From a bacterium (GTDB lineage: Bacteria > CAIWAD01), in contig JAUIFJ010000015.1 in assembly GCA_030429345.1 (NCBI GenBank), forward strand, positions 1-64,000: a DNA stretch of 64,000 bases. The letters run 5' to 3'. How positions within the stretch are numbered: position 1 is the stretch's first letter; each line of letters starts with the position of its first letter. Shown in pieces: positions 16,376 to 25,062 of the stretch. The position numbers and the translations under genes are program-made. The notes beneath the pieces are model-generated. The model was given only the letters and a program-made list of their open reading frames with translations, was not told where the DNA came from and did no database searches.

Positions 16376-18199
16376 ATGACCACCAAGAATGCCGCCCCGG
16401 CGACTCCGGCGCGAAGTGAAGTCAAACCCGAGAACTGCTGGGACCTGACAAAGGTCTATGCGAATGATGCCGCCTGGGAAGCGGATCTGAAGAAGCTGTC
16501 CGAAATGAAGGGCAAGATCGCCGCCTTCAAGGGCACCCTCGCCGCATCCGCCGAAAAGCTGCTGGCCTGCCTGGAGTTCGACCGCGAACTCGATCTGCTC
16601 ATCGAGACCCTCTACGTCTATTCGCACCTGAAGGTGGCCGAGGACGGCAGCAACAGCGACAACCAGGCCCGCCAGGCCCGGCTGATCCAGCAGGCCAGCG
16701 AATGCAGCGCGCTTTTCGCCTGGTTCGCGCCGGAGCTGCAGGCCATTGACGACAAGACCATGAAGTCCTTCCTGGACAGCGGCGTGCTGGACGATTTCCG
16801 CATCAGCCTCGAGCAGATCCTGCGCTACAAGCCGCATGTGCTCAGCGAAAAAGAGGAACGCCTGCTCGCCATGCAGCAGGAGTTCGCCCAGACCTCCTAC
16901 CAGGGCTTCTCCGCCCTGACCGACATGGACCTGGAATTCGGCGAACTGGAAAGCTCCGAGGGCACGCGCCCTCTGACCCAGTCGACCTATTCCATGTTCA
17001 TGCAGGACGAGAACCGCGAGGTGCGCGAGAAGGCCTACCTGCAGTACAACAAGGTCTGGGAACAGCACAAGAACACGCTGGCCGCGCTCTACAACGGCAG
17101 CGTGCAGCGGGACATCTACCTGGCCCGTGTGCGCAACCATCCCAGCGCCCGCGAAATGAGCCTCTTCAGCGACAATGTCCCTGTCAGCGTGTACGACAAC
17201 CTGGTGGACACGGTCCGCGCCAACCTGCCCGTGTTGCACCGCTACTACAACCTGCGCGCCCGCATGCTGGGACTGGAGAAGCTGCAGACCTGGGACATGC
17301 GTGTTCCGCTGATCAAGGACATCAAGGTCAAGCACAGCTACGAGCAGGCTGTCGACGTGATCATCGACTCGCTCAAGCCCCTGGGCGACGAGTACTGCGG
17401 CGTGCTGCAGAAGGGCCTGACCGGCGGCTGGGTCGATCGCTACGAGAACAAGGGCAAGAGCAGCGGCGCCTTCAGCTCCGGCGGCTACCGCACGGCGCCC
17501 TACATCCTGATGAACTACAAGGACGAGGTCATCGACGACGTCTTCACGCTGACTCACGAAGGCGGCCACTCGATGCATTCGTGGTACAGCAAGAAGAACA
17601 ATCCCTACCAGCACTACGGCTACACGATCTTCGTCGCCGAGGTCGCCAGCACCTTCAACGAGCAGCTGCTGGCCCGCAAGCTGCTGGCCGACTCGACGGA
17701 CGACCTCTTCAAGGCCTACCTGCTCAACAAGCAGATCGACGACACCATCGGCACCATCTTCCGCCAGACCATGTTCGCCGAGTTCGAACGCGACACGCAC
17801 GCCATGGTCGAGGCCGGCCAGCCGCTGACCGTCGACAGCCTGCGCAAGGTCTACCAGGACCTGAGCGAGGCCTACTACGGACCGGACACGGAACTGACCG
17901 ACTACAACAGCATGGTCGGCATGATGATCCCCCACTTCTATCATGCCTTCTATGTCTACAAATACGCCACGGGCCTCAGCGCGGCCATTTCCCTGAGCGA
18001 GCGCGTGATGGAGGGCGGCGAGCAGGAGTTGCAGGACTACCTGGGCTTCCTCAAGTCCGGCGGCAGCAAGTATCCGCTCGAGCAGCTGAAGGATGCCGGC
18101 GTGGACATGACCCGTCCCGAGCCGGTCCAGAAGGCCATGGACCGCTTCGCCGGCCTGGTCAACCAGCTGGAAGAGGTCTACAAGCGCATGGGCAACTAG
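16376..18199 (+). CDS. pepF: Oligoendopeptidase F (M3 family)
   Basis: A 607-residue cytoplasmic zinc peptidase that degrades short peptides. The active site THEGGHSMHSWYS carries the HExxH motif. The upstream stretch SSGAFSSGGYRTAPYILMNY and the downstream ASTFNEQLLARKLL with its third zinc-ligand glutamate are typical of the PepF/M3B branch, as is GMMIPHFYHAFYVYKYATGL near the end. Length and layout match the family. Start 16376 follows AAAGGA. It is monocistronic with a strong terminator 24 bases after the stop. Confidence 0.96.
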   Translation: MTTKNAAPATPARSEVKPENCWDLTKVYANDAAWEADLKKLSEMKGKIAAFKGTLAASAEKLLACLEFDRELDLLIETLYVYSHLKVAEDGSNSDNQARQARLIQQASECSALFAWFAPELQAIDDKTMKSFLDSGVLDDFRISLEQILRYKPHVLSEKEERLLAMQQEFAQTSYQGFSALTDMDLEFGELESSEGTRPLTQSTYSMFMQDENREVREKAYLQYNKVWEQHKNTLAALYNGSVQRDIYLARVRNHPSAREMSLFSDNVPVSVYDNLVDTVRANLPVLHRYYNLRARMLGLEKLQTWDMRVPLIKDIKVKHSYEQAVDVIIDSLKPLGDEYCGVLQKGLTGGWVDRYENKGKSSGAFSSGGYRTAPYILMNYKDEVIDDVFTLTHEGGHSMHSWYSKKNNPYQHYGYTIFVAEVASTFNEQLLARKLLADSTDDLFKAYLLNKQIDDTIGTIFRQTMFAEFERDTHAMVEAGQPLTVDSLRKVYQDLSEAYYGPDTELTDYNSMVGMMIPHFYHAFYVYKYATGLSAAISLSERVMEGGEQELQDYLGFLKSGGSKYPLEQLKDAGVDMTRPEPVQKAMDRFAGLVNQLEEVYKRMGN

Positions 18200-18222
18200 C
18201 TCCCTGCATGCAGAACGATTCA

Positions 18223-18251
18223 GGGCGGCGCCTGCCGAGCAGGCGCCGCCC
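18223..18251 (+). terminator. Terminator of pepF
   Basis: A perfect 13-bp GC-rich stem (GGGCGGCGCCTGC with its complement) and a 3-nt loop, followed by TTTCC, lie right after the pepF stop. Confidence 0.85.
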
Positions 18252-18364
18252 TTTCCATTTCCTCCAGGTCCCGCATTTCCACATTGTTGTGACAGTCCCG
18301 GCAGACATTCTGATGAAGTTGTAAAGTTGCTTCAAGAGGACTTTCAAGGGAGCGGATACACCGC

Positions 18365-19483
18365 ATGAGCACACACACTCACCCCCGCTGGCTGGGCATC
18401 CTGCTCTGGGTCGGCGCCTTCCTGATCATGACCAGCGCCGTCATCTACCAGCGGACGACCGGTCCCACCTATCCCGCCAAGGGCACCATCACGGTGCAGG
18501 GCGAGGAGCTGCGCTACGAGCTGATCCGCAGCCAGAACTCGGACATCGACGCGGAAGTGGTGCTCCCCGACGGGGACGGGCTGAGGGCAACCCTGTACTA
18601 CAAGCGCTACAACACGGACGACGAGTTCAGGGCCGTGCCCTTCACGCCCCACGCGGAGTACCGCTCCAGCGGCCCCCTGCCCAAGCTGCTCTTCGTGCTG
18701 CTGCTCTTCGGAGCCTTCTGGGCGGGTCTCTTCTTCCTGCGCAGGCAGCTGGAGCGGCGCATTCCGCAGGGGCCGACCCACGAAGCGGTCGTCTGGCTGG
18801 CCATGTCCGCCATCAGCGTGCTCTGCCTGGTGGGTGGCGCGGGGCTGTACTCCGCATCCGTGGACGCATTCTGGACCCAGGTTCCCACGGGCGAGTATCA
18901 CCTGGGCGCCGACCTGCCGAAGCAGCCGGCGGCGGGCAAGCTGGAGTACTACCTGGACCTGCAGGGCGCGGCCGAGAGCCGTGTGCCGGCCGCCGGCGAG
19001 GAGAATGTCGTGATCCGCTTCAAGGATCCGGTGCCGGATCACATTCTCTTCCCGCATGTCTTCCTGATGTTCTTCGGCGTGCTCTTCGGCATGCGCACGG
19101 GGCTGGCGGCGCTCTTCGCGCCCTCCAGCATGCGGGCCACCGCCTGGCGGACCCTGGCGATCCTCAGCGCCGGCGGCATGTTCTTCGGCCCCATCGTGCA
19201 GAAGTATGCCTTCGGCGCCTTCTGGACCGGCTTCCCCTACGGCAAGGACCTGACCGACAACAAGATGCTCATCATGTGGCTGGCCTGGCTCTTCGCCGTC
19301 GCGCTGATCGGCTTCCGCGCGAAGAAGAAGGAACTGGTGAGCCGGCTGGTGGTCCTGGTAGCCATGCTGGCCATGACCGGAGCCTACCTGATTCCGCACA
19401 GCATGCGCGGCAGCGAACTGGACTACAGCAAGCTGGAAGAAGGCGTCGCGCCCCACGAAGCCATCGGCACCAGCGAAGACTAG
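18365..19483 (+). CDS. Conserved-looking multi-pass membrane protein, unknown
   Basis: A 372-residue integral membrane protein with about seven hydrophobic segments, such as WLGILLWVGAFLIMTSAVIY, KLLFVLLLFGAFWAGLFFL and MLIMWLAWLFAVALIGF. A periplasmic or cytoplasmic beta-rich loop (GTITVQGEELRYELIRSQ) sits between helices one and two, and a second soluble loop (PTGEYHLGADLPKQP) between helices three and four. No family is recognised. GGGAG precedes ATG 18365. A short membrane gene follows ten bases after the stop, suggesting a two-gene operon with a joint membrane role. Confidence 0.75.
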   Translation: MSTHTHPRWLGILLWVGAFLIMTSAVIYQRTTGPTYPAKGTITVQGEELRYELIRSQNSDIDAEVVLPDGDGLRATLYYKRYNTDDEFRAVPFTPHAEYRSSGPLPKLLFVLLLFGAFWAGLFFLRRQLERRIPQGPTHEAVVWLAMSAISVLCLVGGAGLYSASVDAFWTQVPTGEYHLGADLPKQPAAGKLEYYLDLQGAAESRVPAAGEENVVIRFKDPVPDHILFPHVFLMFFGVLFGMRTGLAALFAPSSMRATAWRTLAILSAGGMFFGPIVQKYAFGAFWTGFPYGKDLTDNKMLIMWLAWLFAVALIGFRAKKKELVSRLVVLVAMLAMTGAYLIPHSMRGSELDYSKLEEGVAPHEAIGTSED

Positions 19484-19493
19484 GATCTGTCCG

Positions 19494-19949
19494 ATGAACG
19501 GTGCCTGGATCCATCTGGCCGTCGTACACCTGGTACCCTGGTGCTGCCTGCTGGCCGGCGTACTCGCCCTGGTCGAATTGCGGCTTCCCTCCGAAGGCCT
19601 GTTCAAGGTGGCCGCGTTGTGCGGTGTGCTCGCCGCGCTGCTGGCCGCCGCCAGCTATTTCAGCGGCCCGGAAGCGGATGGCGTGCTGCGCGCCCTGGCC
19701 ATCGAGGATCCGGAAGCCCGCGGACTGGTGGAAGCCCATGCCCTGTGGGGCCGCGTGCTCTTCATCCTGACGGGTCTGGTGGGCGCTCTCTCCCTGCTGA
19801 GCCTGCTGCAGTACGCCCAGGAGGAGATCCCGCCCCGCTGGCAGCGTGTCACACTGGCCGCCTCTTCCCTGGTCCTCCTGCCACTGCTCGCCTGGACCAG
19901 CCACCTGGGCGGCCTGATCCGTCACACGGAGATCCGCGGCTTCTTCTAG
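19494..19949 (+). CDS. DUF2231-like four-helix membrane protein
   Basis: A 151-residue protein with four hydrophobic helices. Histidines near helix starts (IHLAVVHLVPWCCLLAG, VEAHALWGRVLFILTG, TSHLGGLIRHTE) and SYFSGPEA after helix two recall DUF2231 membrane proteins, which are suspected heme or redox proteins. It follows the larger membrane protein by ten bases and probably works with it. The assignment rests on pattern only. Confidence 0.65.
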   Translation: MNGAWIHLAVVHLVPWCCLLAGVLALVELRLPSEGLFKVAALCGVLAALLAAASYFSGPEADGVLRALAIEDPEARGLVEAHALWGRVLFILTGLVGALSLLSLLQYAQEEIPPRWQRVTLAASSLVLLPLLAWTSHLGGLIRHTEIRGFF

Positions 19950-20010
19950 GCCCTGACGGCTTTGTGCGACAAGTGCCGGACCAGAGCGCTGTCGCGGAGC
20001 CGCAAAAGAA

Positions 20011-20048
20011 AGCGGGCCGGGCACCGCTATCTCCGGGTGCCGACCCGC
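20011..20048 (+). terminator. Terminator after the membrane-protein pair
   Basis: A long GC-rich hairpin, AGCGGGCCGGGCACC pairing imperfectly with GGTGCCGACCCGCT, is followed on the plus strand by CCTTCTTCTT. It is preceded by AAAAGAA, so it may also work on the other strand. Confidence 0.7.
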
Positions 20049-20233
20049 TCCTTCTTCTTACCGCTGGGGTTCCCTTTCCCACAGTGAGGATCATTCTTCA
20101 AGCAACCGGGCAAGGCGCTTTGTTGTTCTCCGTTGACCGAAGACTATGCAGAGGGCGTGCCACTTTGCGTGCTGGAACGCAAGCTCCACGATTTCAAGCC
20201 CTTGCACGGGCAGGTGCCCTGCCGGGAGAAAGA

Positions 20234-20278
20234 AAGCGGGGGATCTGCACCAACGGATTCGGTGCAGATCCCCCGCTT
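20234..20278 (-). terminator. Terminator of the glutathione peroxidase unit
   Basis: A perfect 18-bp stem (20234-20251 with 20261-20278) and 9-nt loop lie just beyond the gpx stop. On the minus strand the stem is followed by TCTTTCTC. Confidence 0.85.
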
Positions 20279-20295
20279 GTGTGCGCTCTTTGGCT

Positions 20296-20871
20296 CTATT
20301 CGGGCAGCAGCTCCTCGATGCGCGCGATCAGGGTCTCGTCCTGTGGCTGCATGGTCGGCTCGAAGCGATCGACCACCTTGCCTTCGCCATCCACCAGGAA
20401 CTTGTTGAAGTTCCACTGGATCTCGCCCTGCTTGCCTTCGGGAGCCTCGGCCTTCAGCCAGCGAAAGAGCGGATGCGCATCCTCGCCGAGCACGCGCACC
20501 TTGGCGTACATGGGGAAATCCACGCCGTAGTTCGCGCTGCAAAAGCTCCGGATCTGCTCGCTGGATCCCGGTTCCTGGGCACCGAACTCGTTGCAGGGAA
20601 AGCCCATCACGCGCAGGCCGCGGTCGGCATAGCTCTCGTGCAGCTCCTGCAGGCCCTTGTACTGCGGAGTCAAACCGCATTCGGAGGCCGTGTTGACGAT
20701 CAGCAGCAGCTTGCCCTTGTGATCGCCCAGGCTCTCGACGGACCCGTCGATGCGTTCCAGTTGCATGTCCATGGCTTCCTTCCCTTCCTTCCGCTGCTCC
20801 GCGTTCAGCAGGCCCACCGACAGGAGCAGCATCCAGCCGGCCCGGGCAATTCGTTGGATTACAGTACTCAT
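20296..20871 (-). CDS. Glutathione peroxidase-family protein, probably exported
   Basis: A 191-residue thiol peroxidase. Conserved motifs are VNTASECGLTPQYKGL (peroxidatic Cys), FPCNEFGAQEPGS and WNFNKFLVDGEGKVV. The peroxidatic residue is cysteine, so thioredoxin rather than glutathione is the likely reductant. An N-terminal segment (RAGWMLLLSVGLLNAEQR) looks like a signal peptide, placing it in the periplasm. Its start overlaps the preceding gene's stop by four bases (ATGA). It ends a four-gene minus-strand run from the SIMPL gene, suggesting envelope oxidative protection. Confidence 0.9.
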   Translation of the reverse strand: MSTVIQRIARAGWMLLLSVGLLNAEQRKEGKEAMDMQLERIDGSVESLGDHKGKLLLIVNTASECGLTPQYKGLQELHESYADRGLRVMGFPCNEFGAQEPGSSEQIRSFCSANYGVDFPMYAKVRVLGEDAHPLFRWLKAEAPEGKQGEIQWNFNKFLVDGEGKVVDRFEPTMQPQDETLIARIEELLPE

Positions 20872-21254
20872 GCTTCGAAATCCATTCCACGCAGTTTGAG
20901 TTCACTGGCCCTCAGCAGGGCCGTCTGCACCAGGTCCCGCGCCAGGTGGCGATCCTTCCTGCGTAGACGCAGGCGCAGGGGATTGCGCGCGTCGGCGTGT
21001 ACTTCGCGCAGCAGGGACAGCCTGTCCACCGAAAGCAGCAGGCGGCAGCGCGGAAAGGTCTTCAACTGCAGGTCCGCAAGCTGCTCCAGCGGCAGATGCA
21101 GCACCTTCACCGGCGCCTTGATGAAATGGAACACGATGGCCCGCAGCTGGGTTTCCAGGACCAGGGAAGACGGTGTAAGACGCAGGATGCCGTGGCAGCG
21201 GCCCAGACCCGCCGTGTGACTGCGCAGACGCACCGGGAGTTCCATTGCGTCCAT
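20868..21254 (-). CDS. Unknown protein, possible PH-like domain
   Basis: A 128-residue cytoplasmic-looking protein. It is rich in short beta strands (GILRLTPSSLVLETQLR, KVLHLPLEQLADLQLKTF, CRLLLSVDRLSLLREV), with a basic C-terminal helix (RLRRKDRHLARDLVQTALL). The strand-turn pattern followed by one helix recalls bacterial PH-like domains, but this is only a fold impression. Its stop overlaps the peroxidase start and it begins four bases after the upstream lipoprotein gene. A second in-frame ATG three codons later is an alternative start. Confidence 0.6.
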   Translation of the reverse strand: MDAMELPVRLRSHTAGLGRCHGILRLTPSSLVLETQLRAIVFHFIKAPVKVLHLPLEQLADLQLKTFPRCRLLLSVDRLSLLREVHADARNPLRLRLRRKDRHLARDLVQTALLRASELKLRGMDFEA

Positions 21255-21257
21255 TGC

Positions 21258-21590
21258 TCAGTGGGTCTCGATGCGGCCCGGAGCCAGTACGACCGGCGGC
21301 CGTCCGCTGCGGACCCAGCCGGCCTGGTCTTCGCGCTTGACCTTGAACCAAAGCTCCGGTCCCCTCATGCCGCCGACCGCCAGGCTGTCCTCGATCAGCC
21401 AGCGCGTCCCGGCTTCGGCGCGTGTGACGAGCAGACCGCTCCCCGGAGCATCCAGCACCGGAATCTGCAGGGTGTCCGGCGCGATCCAGAGGTGGCCGCC
21501 CGGCAGGCTGCCCGCGACGCCCGGCGCGCTTTCCTGCTTGCCGCAGCCCAGGCACAGGACGCCGACCAGCAGCAGTGTACTCCATTTCAT
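21258..21590 (-). CDS. Small lipoprotein with SH3-like pattern
   Basis: A 110-residue lipoprotein with a lipobox (LLLVGVLCLGC) at the N-terminus. The mature part (LQIPVLDAPGSGLLVTRAE, RWLIEDSLAVGG, LWFKVKREDQAGWVRSGR) has the strand order and GW ending of bacterial SH3-like domains that bind peptidoglycan or metals. AAAGGAG precedes ATG 21590. It lies between the SIMPL and PH-like genes in a compact run. Confidence 0.75.
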   Translation of the reverse strand: MKWSTLLLVGVLCLGCGKQESAPGVAGSLPGGHLWIAPDTLQIPVLDAPGSGLLVTRAEAGTRWLIEDSLAVGGMRGPELWFKVKREDQAGWVRSGRPPVVLAPGRIETH

Positions 21591-21625
21591 TCTCGATCTC
21601 CTTTCGCCCCGATACCGAAGGCACC

Positions 21626-22348
21626 CTAGTCGGAGAGGTAATACTCGATCGTGCTCACCACCCGCACTTTCTTGATGTGCGGATTGTTGCGGTCGCGGCT
21701 CTGGATGCTGAATTGCCCCTGGGAAGCGCGCCGGATCTTGCCCAGGCGGCTGTCCGAGTCCTCGGCGAACTTCTCCGCCACGGCGCGGGCTTCCCGTGTC
21801 GCCTCCTCGACCATCTCCGGCTTCAGCTCGTTGAGTCCGGTAAAAATGTACTCCGTCTGGGCCATGTAGTTGTCGCCGCCGAGCACGAGTCCCTCGCGGC
21901 CCAGCTCGCTCAGGCGCCCCATCAGCGAACGCACTTCGTCGACGCGGCTGCTGTAGACCGTGACGACCTGCTGTGCCACGTAGCGATAGGCGGCGCCCCC
22001 CGAGTTGCCGTACTGCTGGGCGCTCTTGTCCGTGATCGCCGGCGCGCCGAGCGAGATCTCTTCGTCCCTCAGGCCGTTTCCGGTCAGGAACAGCCGAAGC
22101 TGCTCGCTGCCCTGGTCGATCTCGCCGTAGAGAGTCTGCAGATTGTTGGCCGCTTCCGTGAACTGGATCGGCCAGATGACGATGTCCGCAGGCACTTCCC
22201 GCTCGGAAAGGCCCTTCACCGTCACCGTGCGCTCAAAAGCCTTGAAGCGGATCAGCGCATTGCCCAGCTGGAAACCCAGGACCGCCAGGCCCAGAAAAAG
22301 CAGCAAGCCGTGCAGGGAAACGCGGCTGCCGCCGGAAGTCGATTTCAT
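21626..22348 (-). CDS. SIMPL-domain (DUF541) protein
   Basis: A 240-residue envelope protein anchored by an N-terminal helix (LHGLLLFLGLAVLGFQLG). The SIMPL domain starts TVTVKGLSEREVPADIVIWP and continues through DRNNPHIKKVRVVSTIEYYL. Family members are implicated in oxidative stress protection, which fits the downstream peroxidase. The start at 22348 follows GGAGG at four bases; an in-frame codon ten residues upstream lacks one. It is first in the run SIMPL, lipoprotein, PH-like, peroxidase. Confidence 0.88.
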   Translation of the reverse strand: MKSTSGGSRVSLHGLLLFLGLAVLGFQLGNALIRFKAFERTVTVKGLSEREVPADIVIWPIQFTEAANNLQTLYGEIDQGSEQLRLFLTGNGLRDEEISLGAPAITDKSAQQYGNSGGAAYRYVAQQVVTVYSSRVDEVRSLMGRLSELGREGLVLGGDNYMAQTEYIFTGLNELKPEMVEEATREARAVAEKFAEDSDSRLGKIRRASQGQFSIQSRDRNNPHIKKVRVVSTIEYYLSD

Positions 22349-22428
22349 GCAGCCTCCGGAAGTGGATTGAACCGGCAAAGTGGCATTTCCCGGCAGGCAT
22401 TGCAGTCCGCGGGGGGAAGACAGAAAAA

Positions 22429-22454
22429 GAGTCCGTCGCGCAAACGACGGACTC
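22429..22454 (-). terminator. Terminator of the LTxxQ-repeat protein gene
   Basis: A perfect 10-bp stem (GAGTCCGTCG / CGACGGACTC) and 6-nt loop are followed on the minus strand by CTTTTTCTG, a textbook intrinsic terminator 50 bases beyond the stop. Confidence 0.9.
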
Positions 22455-22502
22455 CGGTGCAGCGGCAGGGGATCGCGACCCTGCCGGATGCGGGGCTTCA
22501 GG

Positions 22503-23624
22503 CTACTGGATCAGGCTCATCCGGCCATCCAGCCGCAGGCCGGGGCCTGTGATGGTGTAGACATAGGTTCCGGATGCGACGCGCGTCCCCGCGTCGTTCC
22601 GGCCGTCCCACCGGATGCGCGCCTCGCCGGCGGTCTGTTGCAGGGGACCGATGTTCCTCACGCGTCGCCCCTGCAGGTCGTAGATCGTCAGGTTGACCGC
22701 CCCGCCCTCCTCCAGCGCGAAGGCCAGGGTGGTTGTCGGATTGAATGGATTGGGTGTGACACGCGCTTTCCCGGAGGGACGGCTTCCGGTCTGCGGCTTC
22801 TGTTCTTCTTCGAGGCCTTCGGGAACCTCGAGGCCCCACTCCTCCAGCTGCAAGCGCATGTTCTCGTGGATCACGGAGGGCGCGGCCCCCTCGGCCAGGA
22901 GGCTCTCGCGCAGCTTGTAAAGCTCCGCGCGCTGTTCGCGTTCGAGCGTCTCTTCCAGCATGCGACCCGGGCCGCGACGAGCGGAATCCTTCCCGTGGCG
23001 CCTTCCCTTCGCGGGCGGCTCCAGCCCCCACTCCTTCAGACGTGCATCACAGGCCTGGCGAATCTCTTCGCGGTCCTTTCCAGCATCCCGCAGGTCCCTC
23101 CGCAGGGAGTGGAGTTCGTCCCTTTGGCTTTCGCTGAGCCCAGGAAGGACGCCATGGCCCTTTCCACGCCCCTTGCGCTCCCGCGGCTCCGGCAGATCGA
23201 CTCCCAGGAGGGCAAGCTTCTCCCGGCGGGCCTGGCGGACTTCCCTGTGAGACGCGCCGTCGGCGAGCAGCTCCCGGCGCAGGGAATAGAGTTCCGCGCG
23301 CGTTTCGCTGTCGAGCTCTTCCATGAATCGCTGCGGACCGCGGCCCTCCTTCCTTCGCTCCGGCATCCCGGGCAGGTCGACTCCCCAGCCTTCGAGAAGA
23401 GTCCGTGATGCATCACGCATCGCGGAAGGCGCGGCCCCCTCCTGTTCCAGTTCCAGTCGTTGCTCGTGCAACTCGGCGCGCTGGCTGTCCGTCAGATCCT
23501 CCAGGAAGCCCTGTTGCCCGGGACCGCAGGGCCCTTCGCCCCTGGCCTGGATCGCGCTGTTGAAGCCCACCAGGGCGCCGAAAGCCGCGAAGGCCATCAG
23601 GCTCTTCTTCAATATGTGATGCAT
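22503..23624 (-). CDS. Secreted protein with four LTxxQ/Spy-like repeats and sorting domain
   Basis: A 373-residue exported protein. After a signal peptide come four repeats of about 60 residues (roughly 36-96, 97-157, 158-217, 218-278). Each has a core like LTDSQRAELHEQRLELEQEG and an end like LLEGWGVDLP. The core resembles the LTxxQ motif of Spy/CpxP/CnrX periplasmic chaperones and metal sensors, here in tandem. The last 90 residues (VTPNPFNPTTTLAFALEEGG, IYDLQGRRVR, SGTYVYTI) are a FlgD-like sorting domain, so surface delivery is inferred. AAAGGAGG precedes ATG 23624. Its own promoter matches that of the adjacent sigma-factor operon. Role proposed: surface or periplasmic sensor or chaperone of that stress response. 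Confidence 0.85.
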   Translation of the reverse strand: MHHILKKSLMAFAAFGALVGFNSAIQARGEGPCGPGQQGFLEDLTDSQRAELHEQRLELEQEGAAPSAMRDASRTLLEGWGVDLPGMPERRKEGRGPQRFMEELDSETRAELYSLRRELLADGASHREVRQARREKLALLGVDLPEPRERKGRGKGHGVLPGLSESQRDELHSLRRDLRDAGKDREEIRQACDARLKEWGLEPPAKGRRHGKDSARRGPGRMLEETLEREQRAELYKLRESLLAEGAAPSVIHENMRLQLEEWGLEVPEGLEEEQKPQTGSRPSGKARVTPNPFNPTTTLAFALEEGGAVNLTIYDLQGRRVRNIGPLQQTAGEARIRWDGRNDAGTRVASGTYVYTITGPGLRLDGRMSLIQ

Positions 23625-23649
23625 GCTGTCCTCCTTTGTGTTTCGCCTC

Positions 23650-23678
23650 TTGGACGAGGCGCGCATGCGATCGATTCC
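23650..23678 (-). promoter_or_regulatory. ECF-type promoter of the LTxxQ-repeat gene
   Basis: On the minus strand GGAATC, 16 nt, CGTCCAA, placing the transcript start about 20 bases before the ATG and just ahead of the ribosome site. It matches the promoter at 26011-26039 at every -35 and -10 base and in the CGCCT before the -10 element. Confidence 0.8.
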
Positions 23679-23713
23679 GGAATCCGGCAAATTTTCGCGA
23701 ACTCCTTCTCGCT

Positions 23714-24556
23714 TCAGGGGAGCTGGAGCCGGAACCAGATCTTCAGCGGATCCGCATCGGCCATGCCGCCGGGGCTCCCTTGTGGAGGGCCTCCGCCCCT
23801 CTCGCCGCCCGGGCCGCCACCGGGAGCTCTTCCCATTCCGCCACGGCCGCCACCGCCCCTGGCTTTTCCTCCGCCGGGAGGGCCACCGCCTTGACGCATG
23901 TCCCTGCCGGGTCGGGACCGGAAGGAACTCGGCTCTCGCGTCTCCACGAGGCCGAAGCCGATGCCTGAACCGGGTTGTATTACAGCATCCTGGCGGTCAT
24001 CCAATGATACGCCCAGTGGCAGGGCCAGCCACAGATCCCAGCCTTGCGGACCGGACACGAAACGGCTGCAGTCCTCCAGCGGTGAGTCGGCAGGCAGAAG
24101 CGAGGTCGACTCTTCTTCGTCCCGCAGGATGTGCACCTGTTCGGAAACACCCAGGCGATCGTTGAAAAAACGCCCTCTCCGTGGGCGATCCGCCTCGCCT
24201 TGCCTGTCGCCGGTGAGGCCGCCCCCTTCCCGTCCGCGCGGCTCCCGCAGCGGTCCGCGGAACTGCAGTCCCAGGGTCTTCCGCTTTCCCCCTTCCACAT
24301 CCATCCAGAAGGTGATCTCTCCTCTTCGCAGGCCGCGGGCGAGCATCGGGGATTCGCTCTGCAGCAGGATCCAGAGAGTATCCCCGGATGCGGCGAAGCC
24401 TGCCCGGGCGGGCGGGTCCTCGGCGCTCCACGCCGGGGAGAGGGAGAGCAACTCCCCGGCGCTCTGCGCCATCGGGACATCGATGGCCTGCATGCGACAG
24501 GATGAAAGGACGAGAAGTCCGAGGCCCAGGAGCCCCATGCGGCGAATGCGGATCAC
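23714..24556 (-). CDS. Lipoprotein of the ECF sigma operon, Gly-rich tail
   Basis: A 280-residue lipoprotein with lipobox LLVLSSC. Its central domain (SGDTLWILLQSESPMLARGL, EITFWMDVEGGKRKTLGLQF, WDLWLALPLGVSLDD) has the strand pattern of DOMON/CBM9-like beta sandwiches seen in FCB lipoproteins. A long Gly/Pro/Arg-rich stretch occupies about residues 220-265, before a final WFRLQLP strand. The GTG start overlaps the Spy-like stop by four bases, so it belongs to the sigma operon. Ligand unknown. Confidence 0.75.
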   Translation of the reverse strand: MIRIRRMGLLGLGLLVLSSCRMQAIDVPMAQSAGELLSLSPAWSAEDPPARAGFAASGDTLWILLQSESPMLARGLRRGEITFWMDVEGGKRKTLGLQFRGPLREPRGREGGGLTGDRQGEADRPRRGRFFNDRLGVSEQVHILRDEEESTSLLPADSPLEDCSRFVSGPQGWDLWLALPLGVSLDDRQDAVIQPGSGIGFGLVETREPSSFRSRPGRDMRQGGGPPGGGKARGGGGRGGMGRAPGGGPGGERGGGPPQGSPGGMADADPLKIWFRLQLP

Positions 24557-25062
24557 GGGCGCGCTCCTTCCCGGCCGGATGACGAACTGTCGGGGTCCGC
24601 GTGATGCAGTCGCTCCCCGCCGGGAGGCGGCGCGTCCGGATCGCCGGGGCCTCCCGGCCCTCTATGCCGCCCTGGTCCGCCGGGCACACCGGGTCCGCGG
24701 GGACGACCGCGGCGCCCTTCGCCGAAAGCCTTCTGCAGGCGTTCGAACTCTTCCGGCCCCAGGCTTTCGCGCAGCACCTGCAGCAGGGAATCCATCCGCG
24801 TCTTCATCAGCTCGCGGTGACCGCGGATCAGGCTGCTTGTCTCACGCGAATGCACCTCGAGCAGGGAATCCAGCTCCTCGCGCTGCGCCGCGTCCAGCTG
24901 CAGGCGGTCGAGCAGGAAGCCCTTCAGCATGCCCGGCCGATCGAACATGCGCATCTCGCTCATCCGCTTGTGATGCAGCCGTCCACCAAGGAACAGGCCG
25001 AGGAAGATGCCGATCACCAGGGTCATCACGAGCAGCAGGATGCTCTGGGTGCGCGGGCTCAT
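24553..25062 (-). CDS. Membrane-anchored Spy/CnrX-like periplasmic sensor
   Basis: A 169-residue protein with one N-terminal helix (SILLLVMTLVIGIFLGLFLG) and a helical periplasmic domain. That domain contains DRLQLDAAQREELDSLLEVH and MKTRMDSLLQVLRESLGPEE, the helix-hairpin pattern of CpxP/Spy and CnrX heavy-metal sensors. His and Met residues near the anchor (LHHKRMSEMRMFDRPGM) could bind metal. The C-terminus is a Gly/Pro/Arg-rich tail. It overlaps the anti-sigma stop by four bases (ATGA). By analogy with CnrYXH it would signal envelope or metal state to the anti-sigma factor. Confidence 0.82.
   Translation of the reverse strand: MSPRTQSILLLVMTLVIGIFLGLFLGGRLHHKRMSEMRMFDRPGMLKGFLLDRLQLDAAQREELDSLLEVHSRETSSLIRGHRELMKTRMDSLLQVLRESLGPEEFERLQKAFGEGRRGRPRGPGVPGGPGRHRGPGGPGDPDAPPPGGERLHHADPDSSSSGREGARP

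Larger units (their letters stand above)
19950..20295. other. Convergent gene-free gap with two hairpin terminators
   Basis: 346 bases between converging transcription units. It holds a hairpin for each side and about 180 bases between them in which I see no supported gene. A short open frame (VPLCVLERKLHDF) lacks a ribosome site. Confidence 0.6.
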
